Positions 50,138 to 61,336 of a stretch of DNA of 64,000 nt are shown piece after piece. Source of the stretch: Formicarius rufipectus (Eukaryota; Chordata; Aves; Passeriformes; Formicariidae); the NCBI GenBank assembly GCA_013399695.1, contig VXAU01004440.1, positions 631,079-695,078 on the forward strand, written 5' to 3'. Each line of letters starts with the position of its first letter. Position 1 is the first letter of the stretch. Below the pieces are notes generated by a model, which saw only the letters and a list, made by a program, of their open reading frames with translations, ran no database searches and was not told the origin of the DNA. Made by a program: the position numbers and the translations under genes.

Positions 50138-50518
50138 CCAGTCACTGAAGCCAGAATCCCAGATAGCAATTGGTGTTTTCAAAATCTATAGAAAAACATA
50201 GAAAATGTAGGCTTTGGGTTTTGTTTTGAAAAATTGTTCACACTTCAGCAATTGTCAGTGGGAAGAAACTCTTCGTGGGGGACCACTGTATTATTGTAAT
50301 TCTTTATTCCATGAATTATTTACATAGTTTTGAGAAGAGCTATGTAGACTCTTCTTTCTTCAGTGTCTTGCTTAGTTACTCTGGCATGACAGAATTACAG
50401 GGAAGATGTGTCACATAAGTTCCACATAAAAATTCTTTAAACATGAAAGAGTGGATTGGTTTCTAAAGCCTTCAGTTTTTAACAGTGCTGATTGAGCAAG
50501 TCAGAGGCCTTATTTAAC

Positions 50519-50535
50519 AAAAAAAAAAAAAAAAA
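50519..50535. repeat. Poly-A run (17 bases)
   Basis: Uninterrupted A17. It could be an eroded retroelement tail, but no element was recognised upstream. Confidence 0.95.
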
Positions 50536-51390
50536 GCAAGCCATTTCATGTCTATTTTTCTCAATATTATTTCTTATCTATCCTACAGATAATATGTAAA
50601 TGTTTTCAAATACTTGCAACAAGTAATTCTCTTCAAAATATGATACTGTCTCAATATTTTGGTACGTGTCCTTTCCAGTGAGGCACGAATCCAAGACAGT
50701 CTATCAAAATGTTTTTTTGGAGGAGATATTAACCCAGGCAAATTCTATGTTTTGTAATTAGAACTGGCATGTTAAAAGAATGTATTCTAAATTTCAGTTG
50801 ATTACAAATCCTGTCCAAAAGCCATGGAAAACATTGACCTCAACATAGGTGTGTGAAATGACTTCTGCAAACTGATGATCATACCTTGTTGGTTTGGTTG
50901 TGCAGTCATTTGACACGAGGATCTCCTTTTTTGATGTAAAAGCTCTTGGAGAAATTTTTAAATGACAGAATAATTCACTCCTTCAACTTCCTTTTCACAC
51001 AGTAGTTAAAGGTTGTGAAGAGCTGTCATAGGACTGGGTGCAAAGGATGAACTACAGCTGCTTTTTTTCAGCATTATGCTGGGGACCTCCAGGAGGGCAG
51101 AGCTTCGCTGTATCATCAGGTTTGAGGAAGCTCATTTCTCTGGCAAAACTCCTGTGCCTGAGTCTACTTTTACTCGCAGTTACCTCAAATTTAAATTTGG
51201 GTTGGGTTGCATGGATCTGGATTCAGTGAGAAGGGATGATTTCTGTGAGCTCTGATTCAAGCCTTTTGTTTAAAACAATGGCAGAATCCAATGTTAAAGT
51301 GCAGTGTACTATGTAATTATTTAGTAGTTAATAAGGTTAATTAATACACTTTATTCTTCTCTGGATTTGCTTGTCATGCATTCATGGTCT

Positions 51391-51405
51391 CCAACAGAAG
51401 GCAGC
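51391..51405 (+). promoter_or_regulatory. CTCF-like motif (candidate)
   Basis: CCAACAGAAGGCAGC matches the CTCF core consensus CCASYAGRKGGCRS at all but two positions by my alignment. This is the best of the three candidates found in the window. Binding is inferred from the motif only. Confidence 0.3.
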
Positions 51406-52317
51406 ACTAGAGTTGTTTGAAAAATGGAGTTTGTTAAAATTTACCATTGTATTACCATATCTCAGCGCTGTTTTAATCTCAGTTTTGTGTCTTTGATTGA
51501 TTTAAGTTTTCATACCATATTGAGTCATCTGTTTCTGTAACAGTTATAACAGTTTCTCCTTATCAGCAACACTGGAATGGAGCATTTTAACAGACCAGAA
51601 TCAGGCTCTTCCAATCTTCTGTTGAAGATTTAAAAAGGAAAATAGTTTTTTAAACAAAAAGAAATTGTAAAATGAATGTTTCAGTTTCTTATAGAAAGGC
51701 AACCCTAGTTGCTGATCTGCTGTAATATTTATGTCTTTCTGCAACAATATTATTAAACATAACTTTTCTATGTAGTAGCTTAAGTGCTTGGATCAAATGC
51801 AACAAGTTCTGGACCACACTTCAAAGTTGGCATGCTGTTTGTCCAACATACACATATGGTTACCTGTTCTACCTGCTCCAAGTAATTTCCATTTCACAGG
51901 ATAGAATCACTAACTTTATACTTGGCACGTTATTTCTCTTCTAAGATTTATTTTTCTAATATATTATTACCCTTTAGAAATAATAATTATTATAAAGGAT
52001 GATGAAAGGATTGCTTCCCATTTCTTAAGACAAAGAGGTGAACTGGAGATAATTAGTTAAGCTATAATACGGTTTCTCAAAAGTAAATCAGTTTTTTGTC
52101 CTGCTTAGCCAAATATTTTTTGTGTAAGGTACAAAACCTTATATTTTTTTGCTTTGGCATCATTTTCTGTTATGTAAAGCTGTTTCCCCAACTTCTGTAA
52201 TTATATTGTGAAAACAATGTGTTGTAGAAAGTAAAATGCAATAGTAACTCATTGCTTTGCTTTCGTAATCAGCTCTACAAGTCCAACGAATATCAGTTTA
52301 AACCCACTGGAAAAATC

Positions 52318-52756
52318 TACAAAGATGATGAAGGACCTAGAGGGGAAACTGTATGGGACTGAGTTCACTTGGCTTGTTCAACCTGGAGAGGAGGAGGCTG
52401 AGGGGAGACCTTGTAGCCGTCTACAAATTCCTCGTGAGGGAACATGGAGAGTCAGGCACTGACCTCTTCTCTTTGGTGACCAGTGACAGGACACAAAGGA
52501 GTGGCCTGAAGGTCCGTCAGGGGAGGTTTAGGCTTGATATTAGAAACAGATTCTTCACCGAGAGGGTGATTGGGCACTGGAACAGGTTCCGCATGGAAAT
52601 GGTCACAGCACCAAGACTGCCAGAGTTGGAGAAGTGATTGGGCAACACTCTCAGGCACATGCTGTAATTTCTGGGGTGTTCTGTGCAGGGCTAGGAATGG
52701 GACTCAATGATTCTTGTGGGTCCCTTCCAACTCAGCATATTCTATAATTCTATGAA
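52318..52756 (+). mobile_element. 5'-truncated CR1 LINE (about 440 bp) with intact 3' terminus
   Basis: This is a sense-strand CR1. The element begins near ACAAAGATGATGAAGGA, which corresponds to the late ORF2 region. A frame at 52353-52637 then encodes 94 residues with LGLFNLERRRLRGDLVAVYK, SGTDLFSLVTSDRTQRSGLK, RQGRFRLDIRNRFFTERV and HWNRFRMEM, which is the CR1 ORF2 C-terminal tail. It ends with GGGTCCCTTCCAACTCAGC and two copies of the CR1 terminal octamer-like repeat (ATTCTATA, ATTCTATGA). Reverse transcriptase and endonuclease domains are missing, so the copy is dead. This ATTCTATG-type terminus is the clearest clue in the window to a bird or other sauropsid genome. Confidence 0.95.
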
Positions 52757-54253
52757 ATATACTGTATATTGCTTGACCTGTATTAAAAGCAATGGCTCAT
52801 GTATATGTTAGGGTCTGTCCTGGGATATCACATTCTGTATCATGGACTTCTGGGACAAAATTTATTCTGTCCTTCAGCAACTCCATGCGGGATACGTTGA
52901 AGTGTTTGCTTCATTACTTGTGGTTTTGTTACTCAGCTAACACTTTGTGCTTACATGTCCTTTTGTCCTTTGGTGTCACCTACCATCTTTTGTAATTCTT
53001 CATCTTCATTTCCCAGGAGCAGAATAGCTATGACTTTGTTTTATAATCTTCCTTAAAGTTTGAGTTTTGTTTATTTATTACTTTGGGATAAATAAGTGCT
53101 GCATGACAGAACTTTCCAAGAAGTCAGTGGACTCACTAGAGCAGAGAGTCACTCTGTTATGGGGTCCTGGATCTTTTACATTTTCAAAGCTAAAAACAGC
53201 AAAATTCATTTTGTATATAAACTCTGCATGATCTATGAAGATGGTAGTCCTTCTGGGTATATCCATCTGAGCACAGGTATAGAATCAGATCTTTAATTTT
53301 CTCTGTCCTGCCTTGCTCTAGAGCTTTTGTGTCTCTCATTTCTCCCTCCAAAATAATGTATGAGTAAACAGGTCTCCTTACAAAATGTGTTTGATGTTAC
53401 CCTAGGGTGAAGTTTTTCTTGAAGCCTGTAAAAGATTGATCTGTAGTAGACAAAGAGGTTGACTCTTGCATGAATGTTTCAATCAGATGTTCTGTGTGAT
53501 TTGTACATGAAAATGTAATCAAAATAGTTATAATTTGGAAGGCAGTTAGGAAGAAAAGTGGTTATCAGAGCTTGATCAGTTTGGATGCTTGTTGCAATTG
53601 TGAACTCAGTCATTACTGTGCTCAGTTTTTTATTGTGGAGGAGGATTTGCCAAGGCTGAAAAAGAAATTAATCCAACTTTCTCATTAAAACATACTTTGA
53701 AAAAGATCATTGATTGTGCACTGACCATTCACTGATATACCAATGACTTTAACATAATTTTTCTTCACATTCACAAAACAGAGGTGGCTGAAGACCCAAA
53801 TGAATGTTCACAATGCACGTTACTAGGCTGTCTACTGAAAATGTTGCTTTCATTTTTACAAAAGATGAGAAGAAGAGATTAAACTCTTCCTGACATGCTG
53901 AAAATACTCTGTCTTCAAAAATATATGTAGTAAAAGCAGATACAATTCATTGAAATGTTCTTGTTACTACTTTTTATATGTGTAATTCTTGCCCTTGCTG
54001 GACAGGTGATGCTGTATGACTGAATCAGAAGCTGTGAAGCACAAGCTTTTCTCCATAACTCATAAGACAGTAAAAGTTTCAGAGCATCTGAAATAATGAA
54101 AAAGTTTCACCAAATGCAAATGAAAAATTTCATCTTCCTTTATGAAGCACATGCTCATGAATATATACATTTTTGCATATGTAGGAGCTCAAGTATATCT
54201 GCCTTCCTAGGAATGAAAAAATAAGGAAATTATGTATTCAGAATTAGTTAGAA

Positions 54254-54313
54254 GTTTGTGGGGTTTTGTTGTTTGTTTGGGTTGTTTTTTTGGTTTGGTT
54301 TGGTTTCTTTTTT
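54254..54313. repeat. G/T-rich low-complexity tract
   Basis: About 60 bases of G and T with one C, containing GTTT, GGGTT and repeated GGTTT units. Confidence 0.88.
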
Positions 54314-54702
54314 GAATTCTCCAATTTAATTGAACTTCACTTCCTGAGCTGGAACATTTCTTAGAGGCTGTCAGATTTGAGAAAGGGGTACTTTTATCCC
54401 CATTTCCTTCCTTCTAAAGGTTTTGTGCTTGTTTAAATACCAGTGTTGCTTCTGGTGATATTAACAGCCTTTTGGCAGTTCTGTGCTGTTTGTCTGCACA
54501 ATCTGTCCATCTAAAGTAGCAGAGCATGAGAAGCTGATCTCCTGAGGGAAATCCAACAATATCGACAGGCTTGATTGACATAAAACCAGTCTCTCTCTTT
54601 CACCTCCACTGAACTCTTAGAGTAAATTCAGGGCCTGACTGAAGAGAGATAGGGTTTTAGCCATCGACTTCCATGGGAACAGAATTTAAACACTAGCAGC
54701 TA

Positions 54703-54716
54703 CTGCCCTCTCCTAA
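54703..54716 (-). promoter_or_regulatory. CTCF-like motif (weak candidate)
   Basis: The minus strand reads TTAGGAGAGGGCAG, matching the AGRKGGCRS half of the CTCF core, with three mismatches in the left half by my alignment. It points towards the plus-strand candidate at 51391, about 3.3 kb away. Confidence 0.18.
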
Positions 54717-55674
54717 AGCAGCCCTGAATATCTTGGCAAATGCTGTTTAGAAGCACTATCAATTTGATCCTTCTTCCTTCTCAGGACTCAAAGCCAAGTT
54801 CAGGGCTATTTATGTCTTATTAAGTAGAGCAGGCTTTGGATGGGAACTACAGCAAGCATTTAAATCTTCTCCCTGAAAAATGGGTTATGGCTTAATGAGC
54901 CTTGTTCAGGTTAAAGCTGTTATTCATTCTTGATATTTGTGTTTGTTACTGTCAGGTAGAAGTCAAAGAAAGAGCAGTGCCTTCTATCTTGAAGAGTTTA
55001 TCAGGATGGAATAGCCTGAAGTTTGTTTCAAGTGAATCAATTCTCACTTTTCTGACATGAAAATAGCAACAGTAGATTATCCAGATATGCTTCAAAATAC
55101 CACATATGCTCAAAACTTAGAGGATGTCAAGAACCATATAAAAAGATATGCTTATCACTTCAAAATGTGAACATCTACAGATATCCAAATTACATTTTCT
55201 ATTAAGTCAGCAGTACAAAAGGTGAAAGAAGAGGCAGGGACATAGGCATTTATTTTCAGTCAGTGTATTCATACAGAGGAAAGGGAGAAAACTAAAAATG
55301 CAGTCCATAAATTGAAGAGTGTCTGTGTGGAAAAGGAAAAAAACATACAGAAAAGTTTTAAATATTGCCCATTGTCTTTCCCCTCCTTTTGAAGTACTTC
55401 TGCTGCAATCTATCAATATTTTTCATCTAATGTAGACATTGTTTGACTAGTTCCTAAGTATTTTCCTTTTGAATTGATAACCACAGTAGTTAATTGTGAT
55501 CTTTTTCTTGTCTGAAGTAAATTTATTATTTTAAAGCACTTTTGAAATTTAATTAAACCATTAAATAAGTATTCTACTTAGAAACAGTTTTGCTCACGTG
55601 GTGGAATGGGACATGCGCTTTCTAGTATCCTCTGTTGCTCTGTATTTGATTGGTAAGAATGATGGTACTATTAT

Positions 55675-55698
55675 ATACATACAAATATTTGTATGTAT
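55675..55698. repeat. Perfect 24-bp palindrome
   Basis: ATACATACAAAT at 55675-55686 is followed immediately by its exact reverse complement ATTTGTATGTAT at 55687-55698, with no spacer. It is AT-rich and could extrude as a small cruciform. No element boundaries flank it. Confidence 0.92.
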
Positions 55699-55862
55699 CT
55701 GGTCTTGCAAAGCCTAGAGAACGTTTCCTACAAGGCATTTCAGGAGGGCTGAAGTAAACCAGAGATTTAAGGTCTTCTGTGTACTCAGAGCAACATTTTT
55801 GAACTCCAAGACTCTGTTACACCCTACCTTATGTCCTGAAAGCAGAGTGACCACTGATTTGA

Positions 55863-55879
55863 TTTTTTTTTTTTTTTTT
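55863..55879. repeat. Poly-T run (17 bases)
   Basis: Uninterrupted T17 next to a GATT context. It lies about 120 bases upstream of the A/C-rich tract of opposite polarity. Confidence 0.93.
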
Positions 55880-56001
55880 GGTAAATATTTTGAGCTTGGT
55901 TACCATGGCTGCTTCCAGGTGTAAACTATTAGGATGTACACCACTGCAGAGTTCTGAAGATAATTTTCTGTTTTGCTTGATAGTACGTACCTGAGTTTAG
56001 G

Positions 56002-56110
56002 AAAAAACAAACAAACAAACAAAAAAACCCCAAACAAAACAAACAAAAAAACAAATTAAAAAAAAACAACCAAACAAACAAAAAAAACCACAAACAAACA
56101 AACAAAAAAC
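56002..56110. repeat. A/C-rich low-complexity tract ((CAAA)n-like)
   Basis: 109 bases composed of A and C except for two T residues, dominated by CAAA and CAAAAAA units with several CCC and CC interruptions. This is the longest such tract in the window and has opposite polarity to the G/T tracts. On the minus strand it yields a spurious Phe/Leu/Cys-rich ORF. It may be the mutated tail of an older retroelement or an independently expanded tetranucleotide. Confidence 0.93.
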
Positions 56111-57463
56111 CCTCAGCCCAAAACCTTCTTAGCTTGATTCTCTCTTCCTGTTGGAACATTTTCTTTTGAACTTTTTGCATCTTTTAACGTTGATTAACAC
56201 AGGCTGACTTTTTCCCAGAATTCCCCTCAGTTTACTCTAGAAGAATACAACCCCCCATGGAGAAACTTGCCCACGTAAAGCATGGTGCTATTGTCTTCTT
56301 CCATCTGCTTTTCCAACTCCTGAGAAGTTCTATACAATGTTTTTCACATTTTGTCTTGATGGGGCTAGTAAAGTTGTTTGGCAGTTCTCTTCAGTGTCAA
56401 TCAACTTCAAGAAAGCCACTAATTAACAAATATGAAGTTGTGAGATGGTAATGCTGAAATAGTGGGAATTCCGGAAACGGCAACAGCTTCCTGTTTGTGG
56501 TTGGCTGATATATAGAGAGGATGTGTGGTAAAATATGCGATTTCTCAGCTTGTTCAACCACATCATAATATCTGGGCTGACACCACATGTGTACATTAGC
56601 AGATGACCATGGCATGTGTAAATATCCATTGTGCAGATGGTTTTGGCATCATATGTTGCTTGGTAGTTGTTCTGTGCTTAAAACCAAAAGCTTTTGAAGC
56701 TTCAGTGGGATGTCTAATAGGCCTTTCGTTAATGCTGGTTTAGCACCTGCTCCTCCCTTACATTCACATCAAAGTGAGCTCTGCATAACCACTCCAACAT
56801 CATGCAGCAGCACACTGTGGAATAAAACTGGTGGAAGTGCAGGGCAATCAGCCCTGGAAAAATCTCTCCATCTGCAGAAAAAAAATCTCCGTAGCCACCT
56901 GGATTCTTTTTAACCTTCATTATTTTGAATTTAGGATGGTTGGCTGAGCATTGCTTCTACCACAATCTGATACAGTAATCGAAGTCGGAGGTGGGGAAGG
57001 TCCTCTGGGGTCATACAGTCAAGTTTTCTGCCAATAATGGATTGTTCCCTGCAGTTCGGTTTCTAGTGACCTTGGAAATTACTAGCCTGGTTAAATGGTA
57101 ATGAAAAAACAAAGCTGTTATAGCTTCAGAAGTGGCCAAAGTGATGCAGTTCCGATGAGAAATTGTGGGTTCGATGGGAGATTGTCTACATGCAATGCTT
57201 CTTGGTTGCAGTTTTGAAGTGATCGCAAATTTCACCTATGCTTTCTGGCCCTTTTTGAGCTGACTGTAACTGGGAGGTTGGGGAGATTATCTTGTTTTCA
57301 TACTATATGAACTTACCTCTTAACCAAACTATATTTTTTATTGCAAATAAGTAAGTCAACAACTTGGTTAACCCCACTACCACAACGTTTTCTTCATGTC
57401 TCTGCAGTTGTATTCTTTCAACATTTCTATCCTCTCAGAAACAGGAAATGAGGAGGAAGGGGG

Positions 57464-57497
<34 letters not shown>

Positions 57498-57510
57498 CAA
57501 AAAAACCCAG
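57464..57510. repeat. Poly-A run (32 bases) with A/C extension
   Basis: A32 (57464-57495) is followed by CCC-A7-CCC. No recognisable SINE, LINE or processed pseudogene lies immediately upstream, so the origin is unknown. The length is likely polymorphic. Confidence 0.93.
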
Positions 57511-58510
57511 GTGGTTAATTACTTACAGACTTATCATTCCTGGGAAACCAGAAATTCCTGAAAAGATTCAGATGTGATACATCACTTTTAGATTTCTTTC
57601 AATCAAGCTAATATTAGTTTATTTCTCTGTTGACATAGACAGTAAAGGGCAACCCTGACATACACCTAACAAGTGGGTAGAATTTGGCCTCTCTTTTAAG
57701 GATGAAGCAGCAAAGACAAGCTCCCACCAGCCTGCTAATTACAGTTTTGGTTAAAAAAAATAAAAATTTAGGAGGCTGCTATAAACTGGGGAGATGGGGA
57801 AAGATTCCAAGACATCCGGTTCCTTTCCTGTTGTAGCCATTTGATCTGTGGTAATTTCTTCCCTAGGGACCCCTATTGTGAGCTGCCTTTTTGGGTGTGC
57901 AGCACTGTGAATAACCTTTCTTTCCTGGGTTCCCCCTCACCCCCTTGTTGTACTCACACACACCAGGTCTCACTTGGAGAGGAAAAGGGTTTTCTCAGCT
58001 GCCAACTTGCTTAAAAGAGGAGTTAAGAGGAAAAGAAAGCTAATTGGACTGTGTTTGGCAAAAGTCTCTATTCTATTCTGTTTATTCAGATTTTTAATGG
58101 ATTGGGTGCTGGGAAACACTGAAATAGTGAGAATGCTTATTCCTTAAACAGGTCCTTTCAAAGTTTTTGCAATAAAAACAGAAAGCTGCTTTAGTCAAGC
58201 AGTGTTTATCCTTGCACTAATGCTGGTCGTGAATACGTGTCTAACTTAGCTGGAACTAATGCCTGACTATACTATTCCACTACAGCAACTTAACATTTTG
58301 CGTAGGCTGATTATTTTTTCAACAATATTTGCTAAATTCTTTTAAGGGCTGCCAGTATATATTTTTTGAAGCTTAGTTAATAAGAACAGCTGCCACTGGA
58401 GTCAAGGCTAAAAGAGGCAAAAAATATCTGCAGAAGGCAAGATTTTACTTCAAAAGATCAGTATTACAAAGCACTACTGTTGCTGGTATAATCACTTTCT
58501 TTGGGGGGAA

Positions 58511-58543
58511 TGCTAATATAGACTGGATTTCTTGTCTCCACAG
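58511..58543 (+). promoter_or_regulatory. RBMS3: 3' splice site of the second RBMS3 exon
   Basis: TGCTAATA at 58511-58518 contains a good branch-point candidate (CTAAT, about 27-30 nt from the exon). It is followed by a modest pyrimidine-rich stretch and CTCCACAG ending at 58543. The pyrimidine tract is interrupted by purines, so it is weaker than that of the first exon. Confidence 0.85.
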
Positions 58544-58650
58544 CCCCCACTGAGCCTTTGCTGTGCAAATTTGCTGATGGAGGGCAAAAGAAGCGCCAGA
58601 ATCAAAGCAAATACACACAGAATGGAAGGCCGTGGCCCAGGGAAGGAGAG
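58544..58650 (+). CDS. RBMS3: RBMS3 internal coding exon (end of RRM2 and basic linker)
   Basis: The 107-nt exon begins with two bases that complete an Ala codon from the previous exon. It then encodes 35 residues, starting PTEPLLCKFADGGQKKRQNQ and ending GRPWPREGE. PLLCKFADG forms the last beta strand of RRM2. QKKRQNQ and the following residues are the basic linker leading to the low-complexity C-terminal region. Residues NQSKYTQNGRPWPREGE fit RBMS3 better than RBMS1 (NPNKYIPNGRPWHREGE), as I recall the paralogues. The exon ends on a complete codon (GAG) followed by GTAAGT, so the next intron is phase 0. Nothing in this exon or the other suggests a frameshift or pseudogene. Confidence 0.96.
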
Positions 58651-58656
58651 GTAAGT
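58651..58656 (+). promoter_or_regulatory. RBMS3: 5' splice site (GTAAGT)
   Basis: GAG|GTAAGT is a consensus U2-type donor, with the phase 0 junction expected after the Gly-Glu of this exon. Confidence 0.92.
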
Positions 58657-59523
58657 GCCACGTGGAAATTATTTTCCTGGGGTTTGGCAGGAATCAGCTA
58701 CAGACCTGGAGGTCTACCTTTCAGGGCTACAAGGAAATCAGATTGCACGCAAAATACAATAGTTTCATACAGAAAAAGCTGTGTGAGCTGTGTGGAGCAT
58801 AAAGTTATAGGAAAGGAGAATTTCAGAGCCTGGTGTGGAACTGTGGGCAGCCAGGTCCCACTGTGAGTGCTCTGTCTGCAGCCAGACCTGAGCTGGGTGT
58901 TCTCTTACTGCCGTCAGCACCCATGGTATTCCTTTCCCAAACCAATTTACACTGAAGCAACTCAACAATGTTATTTTCTCCATATGGTTCCTGGTGATAA
59001 AAGGTCATTAGGGAATAGGTGGGCTGTTCCAAAAAGGAGAGATCCAGATGTAGGGTCCATGTAAACGTTTTCTGAACACTTAGCTGAGCTCTTCATTCTG
59101 CTCAAGGCAAAATGGTTCACGGTTGGTTCAGCTACATCATGTGCTCAAAGTTTTGAAATGAAGTAATTTAATGGTTGCTTTCTTCTCTGCTGCAAACAGT
59201 TTGTTAATTGAGTTTCTTTTCTATATTCTTGTATATGAAGTGACTCCAAACGTAGGTGAAAGAAGAAAGAAAATTTAGTGTTCAGGAGTTTGTTTGCTGG
59301 GTTTGAATGTTATTTTGAGATGGAGATTCTTGAATAAATAAAATAGATCAGGTCACAGTACCTTCTTACACGTGCTGATAATTATGAAGGCTGAAGGACT
59401 TACAAGTACTTCTATCTTAAATTACTATTCTTTGTGTTTATGATTGAGACTGAGGAAAAAAATATGTTGCTCAATTGTGACCTACTGGAATACAAGTTGG
59501 TCTGGGGGATGTTTCCTGTTTTC

Positions 59524-59596
59524 GGGGTTTTTTTTGGTGGTTGTGGGTTTTTTTTGTTTTGTTTTGTAAGGTTTTTGGGGGGTTTGGTGGGGTTTG
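59524..59596. repeat. G/T-rich low-complexity tract with G runs
   Basis: About 73 bases of nearly pure G and T, including GGGG, GGG, GGGGGG and GGGG runs separated by T stretches. Two of the loops between G runs are long, so a stable G-quadruplex is doubtful. The G-rich strand is the non-template strand of RBMS3. Confidence 0.88.
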
Positions 59597-61336
59597 CTGT
59601 ACCTACTTCAATTTTGCAAGGCAAATTAAAAAAATTTCTGAGTTCCATGAGGATTACTAGACAATTTCTGCTTTTTTGTAGTGATTTGATTTTGCTAGCT
59701 ATTACTTTTCAGACCATTAGTTTATGACATATATACTCTAGCATGATTTGTGAGCTCCTAAAATGGGAAGGCTGTTAGAAAGTGTAGAAATTTCTCCCAC
59801 TATCAATGTGGTTATTGTACACCATTCCAACAGCAATGATCCATTTTTAGCACTGTGGGCTGAAAATCCCAGTGTGGCAGACACATTTGCTATAGGAGAT
59901 TGCAGAAGTCTCCAAAAGTTCATTGCAGTCTCTTATGTTGTATGCCTCCAAAAAAATGGAGATGTCTTCTCAGGTGCCATTATGGTTTGTCAAATTAAGG
60001 ATCTACTGAGGAGCATGTGACCAAGAAGTACTTCAAGCAGTAGACTCAGGTCAGGGTATACAGACCTCAAAAAAACAAAGGTCTCTTTATAGGAGATAAT
60101 AATAAACCCTTCAAAACGTCAACAATCCATATTTTAAAGACCTCTAAATCCCTGTTTAAATAGTAAATACCATCATAGCTATTATCTCCACTGTACTATA
60201 CTTCCTTCAGTTCAAATCAATAAAAAAGGGGAATATAAAGTTAAAGCCAGCAAGCCACCATTATGTCTGTGGCCTCAGGGCATCAGCTTATTATTTCTAG
60301 AATAGTTCATTTGCTGCTGGTAGAGTGGTGCCTGTTAAGCACGGTGATGTCCTGGTGACCTCAAGACACAGTATGGTTGGTGTGTTTATAGTATCAACAC
60401 TTAAAAATTCATTTTCAGTGCTGGGAGACATCATTCCTTATTGCTGATCGCAGTCAACTACAGAGCTGTTGGTATGATCTACAAACGTGGAAAAATTTGT
60501 AAAGATACAAACTCAGAAATATTTCAGGCTAGATTTTCTCAGATTTTCTCTGTTTACTAACATCTGGTTAATGCTTTAATGCACATTGGATGTTTCCTAC
60601 TCAGAGCATCAAAGGCAAGGATGCATGTTCTCTTTTAGGGTTATTTATTTACTGGATTTCTTCCACACTTTTGATAATTTCCTTATTTCCAGTGTAAAGT
60701 TTTTCTGTATGATTACTCTTGTATTCTTTATGCAGTAGGGTTTTTCTAATTCTTTGTCCTTTAATGATCTTACTCTAAACATGATTTATCACTCTCTATA
60801 TAGCAGCATTTGGGTAACCTTCCTACAATCACTCCTGTCGGTTTTAATTTCTTTTAAAAAGATCAGGCAGTGAGTAGTGAGAAATAATTGATATATGACA
60901 AGTGTCATGGTTCTGATTACAAATGGTATCCCTCACCTCTACTTTTTCTTGGTTTCTTCCCTGAAGAAAAGTATTGAAATAGCCTCCCTTAGTATTTCCA
61001 CCCTGGCCAAATCCTGATCAAGATCTAGATCAAGGCTACTGTTCAGATAAGCCTTTGCATTCTTGAATACTTATGTAAAGGGCATTTTTAAATCACCTGA
61101 GGTTTAACTTGCATTAGCACTGAGTGTGCATGAGGATTGTTTGTGGGAAGGGCAGATCCCAGGGAAATTACACTAGCAGTTCTTGTCACTGACCTCAAAG
61201 CTGAGCATGGAAAGTAGAGCCACACAGCTGTGCCCAGTACTCTGCTGTAAGGAGGGCATAGCAGGAGATTTAGTGGAGACAAGCAGGTTTGCTGCAGTGT
61301 TACCTCTCTGGTCATTTTATAAGGCAGGATTACTTC

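Larger units (their letters stand above)
34129..52317. other. Long intronic stretch between CR1 fragments
   Basis: This is AT-rich, mostly unique sequence. It holds the T26 run, an AT-rich TA/TG microsatellite (43437-43466), a G/T tract (46053-46086), T and A runs at 47006-47023, 50115-50137 and 50519-50535, and two CTCF-like motifs (43294-43307 and 51391-51405). Weak resemblance to ancient sauropsid repeats is seen near 41636-41660 and 49800-49860. No exon or RNA gene was recognised. Confidence 0.55.
5668..58543 (+). other. RBMS3: Large RBMS3 intron (52,876 bp) interrupting RRM2
   Basis: The intron is bounded by GTAAGT at 5668 and CCACAG ending at 58543. Joining the flanking exons keeps the frame and recreates a continuous RBMS3 protein segment across the RRM2 beta-4 strand. 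I found no extra exon with a convincing frame and splice sites inside it, though micro-exons or untranslated alternative exons cannot be excluded by eye. Its contents are three CR1 fragments, many A/T homopolymers and G/T or A/C tracts, two palindromic loci, one small tandem duplication, and long unique AT-rich stretches. One unresolved base (n) occurs at 27019. Confidence 0.9.

Noticed and set aside
55929..56180. Phe/Leu/Cys-rich minus-strand ORF resembling a membrane protein
   Set aside because: It is translation of the A/C low-complexity tract, not a real hydrophobic domain.
59524..59596. G-quadruplex
   Set aside because: Four G runs exist but two of the separating loops are long and T-rich, so a stable quadruplex is unlikely.
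59763..60020. 85-codon ORF of ordinary composition in the last intron
   Set aside because: No homology recognised, no promoter or splice evidence; length is within chance expectation.
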